Source: Clostridia bacterium (GTDB taxonomy: Bacteria; Bacillota; Clostridia; Oscillospirales; CAG-272). From it: a stretch of 33,929 nt of DNA. The notes under the pieces are model-generated. The model did not search any database. It was not told the origin of the DNA and saw only the letters and a program-made list of their open reading frames with translations. Location: NCBI GenBank assembly GCA_017463405.1, contig JAFTPJ010000111.1, positions 1-33,929 on the forward strand, given 5' to 3'. Shown here piece after piece: positions 23,182-32,128 of the stretch (its first letter is position 1; each line of letters starts with the position of its first letter). The translations under genes were made by a program, and so were the position numbers.

Positions 23182-24411
23182 TTATATGATTTGGAAAATA
23201 AAAAATTTAAGATAATCGGTCTCGGGGACGTTCCACAAAATCGGATGGTCGGGTGCCTGCTGGCGTGCCTCGATCTGGCGCAGTCCGACGCCCGCGTCGG
23301 CTGCGGCGTCGTGCAGCATGGCACGGAACAGCGGCTCGGTCATGAAGTGCGAGCAGGAGCAGGTGGCAAGATAGCCGCCGCGACGCAACAACTTCATTGC
23401 CTTGAGATTGATCTCCTTATAGCCGCGCGCGGCATTCTTGACCGTCTCGCGACTCTTGGTAAAGGCGGGGGGATCGAGGATGATGAAATCGTAATCGCAT
23501 TTGCCCTTTTCCGACATCTCGGTTAAGAGATCGAATACGTCGGCACAGATGAAATCCATGCGTCCGTCAAGCCCGTTGCGAACGGCGTTGGCGCGTGCCA
23601 GCTCGATTGCGTCGGCGGAAATGTCCACGGCGGTGACGTGATCTGCACCTGCGATCGCGGCATTGAGCGCAAAGGAGCCCGTATGCGTAAAGCAATCCAG
23701 CACGCGGCGGCCCTTTGCGATTTTGTGGATGGAGGCGCGGTTGTATTTTTGGTCGAGGAAGAACCCCGTCTTTTGTCCGTTGATATAGTCGACCTCATAG
23801 CGGATGCCGTTCTCCGTGATTTCGGTCAGCCCGTCGGTGTCGACCTCCAACCCCTCGCCGTTCCAAAATCCCGTGTATTGTTGCATCCCCTCCAGCTCGC
23901 GAATAGCAACGTCGTTCCGCTCGTAGAGCACGTGGATGCTTTGTCCGAATTCTTCGCGCAACAGGCGAACGAGGATGGAATAGAGTGTTTCCTTGACGCG
24001 ATCGATGCCGAGAGAGAGCACCTGTGTGACCAGCACGTCGCCGAAGCGGTCGACGGTGAGCCCGGGGAAGGCATCCGCCTCGCCGAAGATCAGGCGGCAG
24101 CAGCAAAAATCAGCTTCTCCCATGACGGTGCGGCGATATTCGAGCGCCCAGCGCAGCTTTCTCTCCCAAAACGACCGGTCGATGCGGTCGTTGGCGTTTT
24201 TGGTGAGAATGCGGACGCGGATTTTGGAGTGGGAATTGTAAAATCCCGTGCCGAGATAGCGCTCCTTCCCGGTGTAGACATCGACGACCTCGCCATCCTC
24301 GGGTATTTCGGAGATTGCCGTGATTTCGTCAGCGTAGACCCAGACGTGCCCGCTCTTGATGAATTTTTCGCCCTTTTCGGTAACGGTGACAAACGGGAGA
24401 TTGCGTGCCAT
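23182..24411 (-). CDS. rlmI: class I SAM-dependent rRNA methyltransferase (RlmI/YccW-like, PUA + MTase)
   Basis: The 409-aa protein has an N-terminal PUA RNA-binding domain (GHVWVYADEI, GTGFYNSHSKI, residues ~1-80), a central linker domain and a C-terminal Rossmann methyltransferase. SAM-binding motifs are DCFTHTGSFALNAA and VTAVDISADAIELARANA; the catalytic-region motifs are FIILDPPAFTKSR and LATCSCSHFM. RlmI makes m5C1962 in 23S rRNA in E. coli; Bacillota relatives (YwbD) are less well defined. AAGGAG precedes the start and a promoter lies ~45 bp upstream. Confidence 0.88.
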   Translation of the reverse strand: MARNLPFVTVTEKGEKFIKSGHVWVYADEITAISEIPEDGEVVDVYTGKERYLGTGFYNSHSKIRVRILTKNANDRIDRSFWERKLRWALEYRRTVMGEADFCCCRLIFGEADAFPGLTVDRFGDVLVTQVLSLGIDRVKETLYSILVRLLREEFGQSIHVLYERNDVAIRELEGMQQYTGFWNGEGLEVDTDGLTEITENGIRYEVDYINGQKTGFFLDQKYNRASIHKIAKGRRVLDCFTHTGSFALNAAIAGADHVTAVDISADAIELARANAVRNGLDGRMDFICADVFDLLTEMSEKGKCDYDFIILDPPAFTKSRETVKNAARGYKEINLKAMKLLRRGGYLATCSCSHFMTEPLFRAMLHDAAADAGVGLRQIEARQQAPDHPILWNVPETDYLKFFIFQII

Positions 24412-24452
24412 GGTTATGCTCCTTTCGGAAGTAAATGCTTTTTGAACGCTTT

Positions 24453-24482
24453 ATTATAGCATAAAATCGGGCGAGTAGACAA
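24453..24482 (-). promoter_or_regulatory. promoter of the rlmI-like gene
   Basis: On the minus strand TTGTCT (24482-24477) and TATAAT (24458-24453) are 18 bp apart, with TGC before the -10. The -10 is ~42 bp upstream of the start at 24411. Confidence 0.75.
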
Positions 24483-24521
24483 ACGTTCACAGAAATTTAA
24501 CATCAATTTGCGGCGATATCC

Positions 24522-24550
24522 TTGCAATTCGGTCAGAAAAGAGATAAAAT
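24522..24550 (+). promoter_or_regulatory. promoter of the GH30-sufCB transcription unit
   Basis: TTGCAA (24522-24527) and TAAAAT (24545-24550) are 17 bp apart, ~44 bp before the GH30 start codon. It is divergent from the rlmI promoter. Confidence 0.65.
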
Positions 24551-24593
24551 AATATAGTTATATCTTTTTAAATGTTTGTGGAGGAACGGTGCG

Positions 24594-25892
24594 ATGTATT
24601 TTTCATGTGAAACAAGAGTACTGGGATGCAGTGATCCCGAAAACGAACGGTCGGTCATCAATATCTATCCCGAATTGGAGCGGCAGACGTTGATCGGCTT
24701 CGGAGGCGCCTTTACCGAGGCGGCGGCTTACAACTATTCACTTTTGGATGAGGCGAGCCGTGCCGAATTTCTGAAGAAATATTATGATAAGAAAACGGGC
24801 GCGAGCTACACCGTGGGACGCGTTCACATGGGCTCGTGTGATTTTTCGCTGGATCAGTACAGCGAGGCGTATTGCGAGGATCTGTCCGATTTCAATATCG
24901 AGCAGGATAAAAAGTACATCATTCCCATGATTCGGGATGCTCTTGCACTGTTGGGCGACGAGCTGTTTTTGTTTGCGTCTCCCTGGAGCCCACCCGCGTT
25001 TATGAAAGACAACGGTGCACTCATCGGCGGCGGAAGGCTCAAAAAGGAGTACTATCCCGCATATGCGGAGTATTTTGCAAAATTCATCCGTGCCTATGCA
25101 GAGGAGGGCATCAGAATCTCCGCAGTGACCGTGCAGAACGAGGCACACGCCGTTCAGACGTGGGAGAGCTGCCTCTACAGCGCCGAGGAGGAGGCGGAAT
25201 TTGCGGTCAAGCATTTGCGTCCGACATTGAACAGATACGGTCTTTCCGACGTGAAGATCATCATCTGGGATCACAACCGCGAGAGAGTGGTCGAACGCGC
25301 CGCCGAGAGCTTTGCATATCCCGGTGCGACCGAAGCAATCTGGGGCATGGGCTTCCATTGGTATGTGGGAGAGCATTTCGATGCCCTACGCATTTTCCGC
25401 GAGCGGTATCCCGACAAGGTAATTTTTGAGAGTGAGCTGTGTCACGAAAGCTCCGATTCCTTCAATGACGAGTCTCGCACCTATGATTACGCGTATGAGT
25501 ACATCCGTTGTCTGCAAAACGGTGCATCCGCAATCTGCGATTGGAATCTGATGCTCGACTCCGAAACGGGCGGTCCGTTTCACTGTCGCACGACGGGGGG
25601 CTGTGCGGCGCCTCTGTACTGTGATGCAAAGAAGGGCAAATTGATTGTCGATGGAATCTATGAGCCGATACGCACCGTTTCCTCCGCAATTTCCCGCGGT
25701 GATGTTGTGGTGGCTACCACATCCTATGATGACGCCGTGAAGGCGGTTGCCGTGAAAAAGACGGATGGGGCAATTGTGCTACTGCTTTTGAACAGTGCTG
25801 AAGTCGAGCGGGAGGTCAACGTCCGCGTGTGCGGCAAAAATGCGAGCTTTACGTTGCCCGCAAAATCACTTACATCCAATCGTATTCTTTGA
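24594..25892 (+). CDS. GH30-family glycoside hydrolase (glucosylceramidase-like)
   Basis: The 432-aa protein has the GH30 (beta/alpha)8 barrel followed by a C-terminal beta-sandwich (~370-432). Landmarks: IGFGGAFTEAAAYN near residue 35, VGRVHMGSCDFSL, FASPWSPPAFMK, the acid/base Glu183 in VTVQNEAHAVQTWE, GMGFHWYVGEHF and the likely nucleophile Glu281 in FESELCHE. Family members hydrolyse beta-glucosides, including glucosylceramide, or beta-1,6-glucans and xylans. There is no signal peptide, so it acts on imported material. GGAGG at 24580 decides the start. sufC begins 34 bp after its stop with no terminator between them. Confidence 0.88.
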   Translation: MYFSCETRVLGCSDPENERSVINIYPELERQTLIGFGGAFTEAAAYNYSLLDEASRAEFLKKYYDKKTGASYTVGRVHMGSCDFSLDQYSEAYCEDLSDFNIEQDKKYIIPMIRDALALLGDELFLFASPWSPPAFMKDNGALIGGGRLKKEYYPAYAEYFAKFIRAYAEEGIRISAVTVQNEAHAVQTWESCLYSAEEEAEFAVKHLRPTLNRYGLSDVKIIIWDHNRERVVERAAESFAYPGATEAIWGMGFHWYVGEHFDALRIFRERYPDKVIFESELCHESSDSFNDESRTYDYAYEYIRCLQNGASAICDWNLMLDSETGGPFHCRTTGGCAAPLYCDAKKGKLIVDGIYEPIRTVSSAISRGDVVVATTSYDDAVKAVAVKKTDGAIVLLLLNSAEVEREVNVRVCGKNASFTLPAKSLTSNRIL

Positions 25893-25926
25893 TACATGAT
25901 TGAAAAAACAGAAAAAAGGAATTGCA

Positions 25927-26643
25927 ATGTTAGAATTTATCAACGTTTCTTACGAGACACTGGACGGCAAGGAAATTATTAAGGGCATCAGCCTGCAAAT
26001 TGACGATCGCTTTGTTGCGATCACAGGTCCCAACGGGGGCGGTAAGTCCACGATGGCAAAGCTGATTGCCGGTATTTACATGCCCACATCGGGCAGAATT
26101 CTTCTGGACGGTGAGGATATTACCAATCTATCGATTACCGAGCGTGCCCATCGCGGTATCAGCTTCGCGTTTCAGCAACCCGTGAGATTTAAGGGGATCA
26201 CCGTCAAGGAGCTGATCTCGATTGCATCGGGGAAGAATATTTCAGTCTCGGAAGCTTGCCAATACCTTTCCGAGGTCGGTCTTTGCGCAAAGGATTATAT
26301 CAACCGCGAGGTCGACGGTTCGCTGTCGGGCGGGGAGCTCAAGCGCATTGAGATCGCCATGATCAATGCACGCGGCACCAAACTGTCGATTTTTGATGAG
26401 CCTGAGGCGGGGATTGATCTGTGGAGCTTCAACAATCTGATTCAAGTGTTCCGCAGCATGTACGAGCGCACCAAGGGGAGCATTGTGATTATCTCGCACC
26501 AGGAGCGCATTCTCGACATCGCCGATAAGATTATTGTGGTATCGGGCGGAGAGATTGCCGCATACGGTGCGAAAAATCAGATTCTTCCCGAGCTTCTCGG
26601 CGCGCAGGCAGGATGCCGATTTACAAAGGAGGCGTGCAAATGA
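25927..26643 (+). CDS. sufC: SufC-type Fe-S cluster assembly ATPase
   Basis: The 238-aa ABC ATPase has Walker A GPNGGGKST (34-42), signature LSGGELKRIEI and Walker B LSIFDEPEAGIDL. The wording around the signature and EPEAGIDL is characteristic of SufC, which powers the SufB scaffold. An AAAAGGAATT precedes the ATG. The stop overlaps the next gene (AATGATG). No SufD, SufS, SufU or SufE is adjacent, pointing to a minimal SufB-SufC system. Confidence 0.9.
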   Translation: MLEFINVSYETLDGKEIIKGISLQIDDRFVAITGPNGGGKSTMAKLIAGIYMPTSGRILLDGEDITNLSITERAHRGISFAFQQPVRFKGITVKELISIASGKNISVSEACQYLSEVGLCAKDYINREVDGSLSGGELKRIEIAMINARGTKLSIFDEPEAGIDLWSFNNLIQVFRSMYERTKGSIVIISHQERILDIADKIIVVSGGEIAAYGAKNQILPELLGAQAGCRFTKEACK

Positions 26644-27560
26644 TGGATGCGATTCAAAAGACACTTTTGGAGCAGGTTGCAGGGTTGCATGAGGTTCCGC
26701 AGGGCGCGTATTCTCTGCGCATCAACGGCAGTCTTCACGGCAAAAATGACTCCGAAAACATCAGCATCGTAAAAAAAGAGGACAAGCCCGGAATCGATAT
26801 TTATATCAAGCCCGGGACCAAGAACGAGAGCATGCACATCCCCGTTTTGCTGTCACAATCGGGACTAAAGGAGGTCGTTTACAATGATTTTCACGTCGGT
26901 GCGGATTGTGACGTGACCATTGTCGCGGGTTGCGGTATTCACAACAGCGGCAGTGGCGAGAGCGAGCACAGCGGTATCCATACCTTTTACGTCGCTGAAG
27001 GTGCGCGTATCAAATACGTGGAAAAGCACTACGGACAGGGTGACGGCAACGGTAAAAACGTGATGAATCCCACCACTGTGGTTGTGATGGCAAAGGACAG
27101 CTATATGGAGATGGAGACTGCACAAATCAAGGGCGTGGATTCCACAAAGCGCGATACCCGCGCAACGCTTGCGGACGGTGCGACGCTGATTGTGCGCGAG
27201 AAGATCATGACGCACGGTGAGCAGTTTGCCGAGACCAACTTTACGGTTGATCTCAACGGCGAAAACTGCGCGACGCACGTGATTTCGCGCTCTGTGGCAA
27301 AAGATAAGAGCCGTCAGAGCTTCCTCTCACACGTCAACGGAAATAACAAGTGCTCGGGACATACTGAATGCGATGCGATCATCATGGATGACGCACAGGT
27401 CATCGCACTCCCGCAGATCGAGGCGAATCACGTCGATGCATCGCTGATTCACGAGGCGGCAATAGGAAAGATTGCAGGTGAACAGCTGATCAAGCTGATG
27501 ACGCTGGGGTTGACCGAAAAGGAAGCCGAGGAGCACATTGTCAACGGATTTTTGAAATAA
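26640..27560 (+). CDS. sufB: SufB/SufD family Fe-S cluster scaffold protein
   Basis: The 306-aa beta-helical SufBD core protein is shorter than the classical SufB of ~470 aa. Visible family motifs are HTFYVAEGARIKYVEKH, ATLADGATLIVREKIMTH, RSVAKDKSRQSF and the C-terminal ALPQIEANHVDASLIHEAAIG. It should assemble Fe-S clusters on a SufB homodimer together with SufC. AAAGGAGG (26625-26632) supports the ATG at 26640; another ATG follows directly. It overlaps sufC by 4 nt and is followed by a strong terminator. Confidence 0.9.
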   Translation: MMDAIQKTLLEQVAGLHEVPQGAYSLRINGSLHGKNDSENISIVKKEDKPGIDIYIKPGTKNESMHIPVLLSQSGLKEVVYNDFHVGADCDVTIVAGCGIHNSGSGESEHSGIHTFYVAEGARIKYVEKHYGQGDGNGKNVMNPTTVVVMAKDSYMEMETAQIKGVDSTKRDTRATLADGATLIVREKIMTHGEQFAETNFTVDLNGENCATHVISRSVAKDKSRQSFLSHVNGNNKCSGHTECDAIIMDDAQVIALPQIEANHVDASLIHEAAIGKIAGEQLIKLMTLGLTEKEAEEHIVNGFLK

Positions 27561-27574
27561 CGGATCTTCAATCG

Positions 27575-27609
27575 GCGACATCGGACGTTTTGTCCGATGT
27601 CGCTTTTTT
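27575..27609 (+). terminator. intrinsic terminator after sufB
   Basis: GCGACATCGGAC (27575-27586) pairs perfectly with GTCCGATGTCGC (27592-27603) around a 5-nt loop and is followed by six T. Confidence 0.93.
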
Positions 27610-28039
27610 GATGATGCAATAAAAAATGGAAAAATAGGAAAAAACAAGAAAAATGGGGACCGATTTTTTGGAATTTGTATAATTCGTCAACATGTAGAAA
27701 ATTTGGTTCTAAAATTGTACAATTTGCACAATTCGTTTGTGACGTTTTGAACTTGATTCCTTTCCGAAAGCCCCTTTTTGCGAGTAAATTGTATTTACTT
27801 TGATTTTTGAAGTGAAAAAAATATCGAAAAACGCTTGAAAAAATAGACAAAAATCGCGGCGTTTGCCACCGTTTTGTTGTTTTAGTCGGTAAATTTCAAT
27901 TACCTATCGGTTTGGAACAAAAAAACGAAAAAAATCGGGGCAGAGAATTTGTAAACTTTTTTGCGAAATGTTTTGTCCGATGGATGAATTTTTGGATGCA
28001 AAAAGTAATTTTGGAGATATTTTTTTGGAGCGGTTAGAC
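27610..28039. other. AT-rich non-coding interval upstream of the sugar-transport operon
   Basis: About 430 bp with no credible gene on either strand. It is rich in T and A runs and has related short motifs (TTTGTATAATTCGT at ~27675, TTGTACAATTTGCACAATTCGT-like sequence at ~27715, including the palindrome TTGTACAA), which could be regulator sites for the downstream operon. No clear operator can be fixed from one sequence. Confidence 0.5.
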
Positions 28040-28068
28040 TTGACAGAAACGAAGTTTTGTGGTATGAT
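28040..28068 (+). promoter_or_regulatory. sigma-A promoter of the sugar ABC-transport operon
   Basis: TTGACA (28040-28045) and TATGAT (28063-28068) have an exact 17-bp spacer, with TG one base before the -10 (extended -10). The start of transcription would be near 28075, leaving a ~210-nt untranslated leader before the binding-protein gene. Confidence 0.88.
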
Positions 28069-28074
28069 ACTATA

Positions 28075-28284
28075 TAAATATGGGGAAACTCTGCCTATTT
28101 CCGATCGTCCGGTGGAGCTTTTCCGAAGATAACCGTACAAGGCAGGCGTTCTTTCCACACTCGCGGGTGTGCGGTGGATGTGGCCTTTGGCGGATATCTT
28201 TCCTCAAAGTATCGCTGTGCGGCGGTGTGCGAGGCAATAAACGGACGAACGGAAAGCCCAAAAATTTTGCAGGAGGAAATGCAA
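28075..28284 (+). other. long untranslated leader of the sugar-transport operon
   Basis: No reading frame with a ribosome binding site is visible. Several short stems occur, including CACAC/GTGTG around 28158-28173. AGGAGG at 28271-28276 is the ribosome binding site of the binding-protein gene. The leader does not match a riboswitch class that I can recognise. Confidence 0.45.
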
Positions 28285-31200
28285 ATGAAAAACAACATTT
28301 TCACAAGGCTTCTCGCCATGTTATTGGCGATCATGTGTCTTGTGAGCAGCGCGGCTGTTGCTGTGGGTGCCGAAGAAACGGAAATCGTGATCGGCGACAA
28401 CCTCACCGACCAGTCGATCGAGGACTACAAGGATACGCTGAATACGCTCTCCTACGAGGAATACCAAAAAGCGTATTTTGCAGACGCGATCTTTGTCAAC
28501 GAGACATTGAGCTTCTCCCTCTTGGAGAACTGGCGCTATGTCAACGGGGACATTGTTGTGACCGTTGTTGACGGTGATTGGAAAATGACCGTCGGCGAGA
28601 CCGTTTACGATACGATTGAGGAAGCGCTTGCTGCCAAGGACGAAAAGGGCATCGCTCTTTATGAAAAGGACGATCTGCCTTATGTGGACACCTTCAACGG
28701 TACGGCGGCGCTTTACACCCCCGGAATCGGTTCGGTGACGTGGACGCTGGATATCGGCGAGAAGGGTATTGACGCGGCGACGCTGTTCAGCATCGCGTTG
28801 GATTACTTCCCCGTGATTGCAAAAAACTCGGCGATCGAGCGTGAGTTCTACATCAACGGAACGGTGCCGTTCTCCGAGGCGCGTGCTTTGCGTTTGTCCA
28901 AAATCTGGGAATCCTATCAGCAGGGAAGTTCTGTTGGTGAGGGTGGTTCCGTACAGGTTCTGCAGGCGATCTATACGCTGACGAACAATGATAATCTGGA
29001 TGATATCAAGGCGAAGGCGGATGAGGCGAAGCTGACCTACACTGTGGCAGATGACGGTAAGTCCATTGCCTTTGATCAGCCCGCGTACGTGACGCCGAAG
29101 GGAAGCACTTTCATCGAGCAATACGGTCTGCGCTTCTTTGCTACCGATATTAACAGAAACGAGATGCGTCCCACGCAACTGCAGAGTCCCGAATGGACCA
29201 GATATATTTTGAGCGACAGTAACGGATTCAGTCACGTTTACGAGGGGATGGAGGACTATGCCAGCTCGTTTTTCGGATTTGTTCTCACTCCCGATGATAA
29301 CGGTCTTATAGAACTGACGCTTGAGAGCGTCAACGAGCCGATGGCTCTCTCGATGCTGGAATTGCTTCCTTATGAAAATCAAATCTCTTACGAGGATTAC
29401 CGCAAGGAGGCTGAAAAGCTCGTCGGTACCGAGATGGGAGACAGCTACGTGAAGCTGGAGGCGGAGAATACCAATCACACCTCCACCAACGTTGTATATC
29501 CGATCGAGGACCGCGCAAGCGCTCTGACTTCTCCCGCAGATACGACCCGCACGGTGCTGAACACCATCGGTACGGAAAAATGGGCGACTTCCGGACAATG
29601 GGTAGAGTATTCCTTTACGGTAGACTCCGAGGGCTGGTATGATATTTATGCACGCTTCAAGCAGAGCTACCTCGACGGTATGTATGTCAGCCGTGCATTG
29701 AAGATTTATACCAATTATAAAAATAACGTTTCCCAGTTTATCAAGGATCACGGAAATTCCGTGGGCTACTACAACGGTCTGCCGTTTGCAGAAGCTGCAG
29801 GGCTCCGTTATAACTACGGTACCGATTGGAGCGTCACGAAGCTGAACTCCACTGCGAATGAAAACACTTCCTATCAAGTATATTTCCGCGCGGGCGTTGT
29901 TTATACGCTGCGTCTGGAGGTAACGCTCGGTTCGATGAGTGACATGGTCCGCGATATCGAGGACATCTTGAATATTCTGAATACCGCATATCTGGATATC
30001 ATCAAGCTGACCGGTACCACCCCCGATGATTACCGTGATTACAGCTTCTACCGTCTCCTGCCCGATACGTTGAGCGAAATGAACGCGCAGAAGAAGGCGT
30101 TGAGAGACATTTCCGATGAGCTTCGCGATACTGCGAACGTAGCATCTACCTACACGGGTATCTGTGATAAGCTCGTTGACCTGCTGGAGAGAATGCTGAT
30201 AGACGGCGGTGAGCCGATTGCAAAGAACCTTGATACCTTCAAGAGTTACGTCGGTTCCTTGGGTACCTTCCTCTCCGATGCAAAGACTCAGCCTCTGCAG
30301 CTGGATTACCTGACAATTCAGGGCGCTGACATTGAGGCACCTGTGGCAACGCCCAACTTCTTCCAGGCGTTTTGGCATGAGCTGATGAGCTTTATCCAGT
30401 CCTTCTTCCGTGATTATAACACGATGGGTGCTACCGAGACCGTTACTGATGACACCAGAAGCGTCAGCGTATGGGTTCCTTACGGTCGTGACCAGGCAAA
30501 CGTTATTCGTAACCTTTCCACCAACGGCTTTACCCAGCAGTACGGTATTTCCGTAGACCTGAAGCTCGTAAACGGCGGTACGCTTCTGCCTTCCATTCTG
30601 GCAGGTATGGGCCCCGATGTCTATCTTGGGCTTGACCAGGGTACGGTTATCAACTACGCAATTCGCGGTGCGTTGGCAAACATCGAGACGATGGAGGAAG
30701 ACTTTGATGCCTTTATCGGTGCGGATCTGCCCGACAGCGAGCGTGTCTTCAACGATGCGGCAATGACCGTCTTGAAGATTGCGGATGCCGACGGTGTGGA
30801 TCACTATTACGGTCTGCCCGAGACGCAGTCCTTTTCAATGATGTTCGTACGTTTGGATGTTCTTGCAGAGCTGAAAATCGAAATCCCCAAGACCTGGGAT
30901 GATCTTTACGTTGCACAGTCCGTGCTGGAATCCAATAACATGGAAATCGGTGCGACGAGTGACTACAAATACTTCCTTTATCAAATGGGCGGTGACCTTT
31001 GGGCTGACGGCGGTATGAGAATCAACCTCGATTCCGAGGCGGGTCTTGCCGCATTCAACAAGACCTGCGAAATGTTTACGCAGTATTCGTTCCCCTATCA
31101 GTATGATGGTGCAAACCGTTTCAGAACCGGTGAAATGCCGATTATCCTTGCAGGTTATACGGGTCTTTACAACCAGCTGAAGGTCTTTGCTACCGAACTT

Positions 31201-31578
31201 GACGGTTGCTGGACGTTTGTGCCGATTCCCGGTTGGAAGACTGTAAATGAAGATGGTACCGTTACCATCAACAATGACTCTATCTCCGGCGTTTCCGCAG
31301 TTGTCATGATTGCGGCGGTAAAGGACAAAGAGGCGGCATGGGATTACATGTGCTGGTACACCGGTAAGGAGTGCCAGGCAGATTATGCAAACGAAATGGT
31401 TGCAATCATGGGTGACTCCGCAAAGCACTCCACCGCAAACCGCGATGCATTGGTCAGCCTGCCCTGGACCTATGCAGAGTATACCGAGGTTATCAAGCAG
31501 TTTGATAATCTTGCATCTGTTGAAAACTACCCCGGCTATTACTACATTGACCGTTACACCAGCTTCGCTTTCTTGTAA
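28285..31578 (+). CDS. giant carbohydrate ABC-transporter solute-binding protein, 5' part (interrupted by TAA)
   Basis: The 1097-residue open part starts with a Sec signal peptide (KNNIFTRLLAMLLAIMCLVS, cleavage near AVGA-EE). A ~370-residue region of unknown fold follows. Residues ~385-540 resemble a carbohydrate-binding module of the CBM6/35 type (VKLEAENTNH, GQWVEYSFTVDSEGWYDIY). A helical stretch leads to the family-1 extracellular solute-binding domain from ~725 (VSVWVPYGRDQ, MGPDVYLGLDQG, LPETQSFSMMFVRLDVL). AGGAGG 8 nt upstream fixes the ATG at 28285. The TAA at 31576-31578 cuts the C-terminal lobe; the frame continues open for 174 more residues to 32103. It is the first gene of an operon with two permeases. 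Confidence 0.85.
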   Translation: MKNNIFTRLLAMLLAIMCLVSSAAVAVGAEETEIVIGDNLTDQSIEDYKDTLNTLSYEEYQKAYFADAIFVNETLSFSLLENWRYVNGDIVVTVVDGDWKMTVGETVYDTIEEALAAKDEKGIALYEKDDLPYVDTFNGTAALYTPGIGSVTWTLDIGEKGIDAATLFSIALDYFPVIAKNSAIEREFYINGTVPFSEARALRLSKIWESYQQGSSVGEGGSVQVLQAIYTLTNNDNLDDIKAKADEAKLTYTVADDGKSIAFDQPAYVTPKGSTFIEQYGLRFFATDINRNEMRPTQLQSPEWTRYILSDSNGFSHVYEGMEDYASSFFGFVLTPDDNGLIELTLESVNEPMALSMLELLPYENQISYEDYRKEAEKLVGTEMGDSYVKLEAENTNHTSTNVVYPIEDRASALTSPADTTRTVLNTIGTEKWATSGQWVEYSFTVDSEGWYDIYARFKQSYLDGMYVSRALKIYTNYKNNVSQFIKDHGNSVGYYNGLPFAEAAGLRYNYGTDWSVTKLNSTANENTSYQVYFRAGVVYTLRLEVTLGSMSDMVRDIEDILNILNTAYLDIIKLTGTTPDDYRDYSFYRLLPDTLSEMNAQKKALRDISDELRDTANVASTYTGICDKLVDLLERMLIDGGEPIAKNLDTFKSYVGSLGTFLSDAKTQPLQLDYLTIQGADIEAPVATPNFFQAFWHELMSFIQSFFRDYNTMGATETVTDDTRSVSVWVPYGRDQANVIRNLSTNGFTQQYGISVDLKLVNGGTLLPSILAGMGPDVYLGLDQGTVINYAIRGALANIETMEEDFDAFIGADLPDSERVFNDAAMTVLKIADADGVDHYYGLPETQSFSMMFVRLDVLAELKIEIPKTWDDLYVAQSVLESNNMEIGATSDYKYFLYQMGGDLWADGGMRINLDSEAGLAAFNKTCEMFTQYSFPYQYDGANRFRTGEMPIILAGYTGLYNQLKVFATELDGCWTFVPIPGWKTVNEDGTVTINNDSISGVSAVVMIAAVKDKEAAWDYMCWYTGKECQADYANEMVAIMGDSAKHSTANRDALVSLPWTYAEYTEVIKQFDNLASVENYPGYYYIDRYTSFAFL

Positions 31579-32103
31579 GCCTACAACGAAGGTGCGGATC
31601 CGAGTACCGAGCTTCTCAGCTACATCAATACGATCAACACAGAGATTACCCGTAAGCGTCAGGAATTCGGTTTGGAGACGCTTGAGCTCGGACAGAAGCT
31701 TCCCGTCAAGAGAATGGGTCAGGCAACCACCGCGCTGAATCTTCTTGCTGAAAAGTATGATGTCACTGCATACGCAGCGGCGATCGATCTGGCGAAGTAC
31801 GGTATCGCAAACTCGAATCCCGATAAGCCCGATTCCGATAACATCATGCAGCTTCAGGAGGCGGCAGCGATGTTTATGGATGTGATCGAGTCTAAATGGG
31901 ATAAAACCATGATCACGGTTCCTCTGGTCAATGGCGGAGAAGTCGAAAAGCCTTCCTATTATAAAAATATCAGTAAGCAGACGATGGAGAAGGATGACGG
32001 CGGATATGATATTGAATCTTTGAACGAACTGCAGCTCGCATTCTTCATCAGTGAAGCTTTGAATGATGCCGCTGAAGCGCTTGATTCTTACTTGTTGAAG
32101 TAA
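31579..32103 (+). pseudogene. 3' part of the interrupted solute-binding protein gene
   Basis: The reading frame of the 28285 gene continues after the TAA without a shift for 174 codons. It begins AYNEGADPSTELLSYINTIN, then NTEITRKRQEFG, which is the usual C-terminal end of family-1 solute-binding proteins, and ends in a helical tail. No ribosome binding site exists for separate translation; the first in-frame ATG, at 31672, is inside the conserved part and follows GGTTTGGAG only. The preserved frame and composition imply that the codon is a recent nonsense mutation, a sequence error or a readthrough site. Confidence 0.8.
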
Positions 32104-32128
32104 CAAATCTATAAAGGAGAAAGAGCAA

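Noticed and set aside
28075..28284. Known riboswitch in the transport operon leader
   Set aside because: No class-specific conserved core could be matched by eye.
28321..30804. 827-codon minus-strand open frame opposite the solute-binding protein
   Set aside because: It mirrors the codon bias of the real gene on the other strand; no motif or ribosome binding site supports it.
19686..31578. Reassignment of TAA to a sense codon
   Set aside because: TAA is the natural terminator of at least eight well-delimited genes in this window with ribosome binding sites directly after it.
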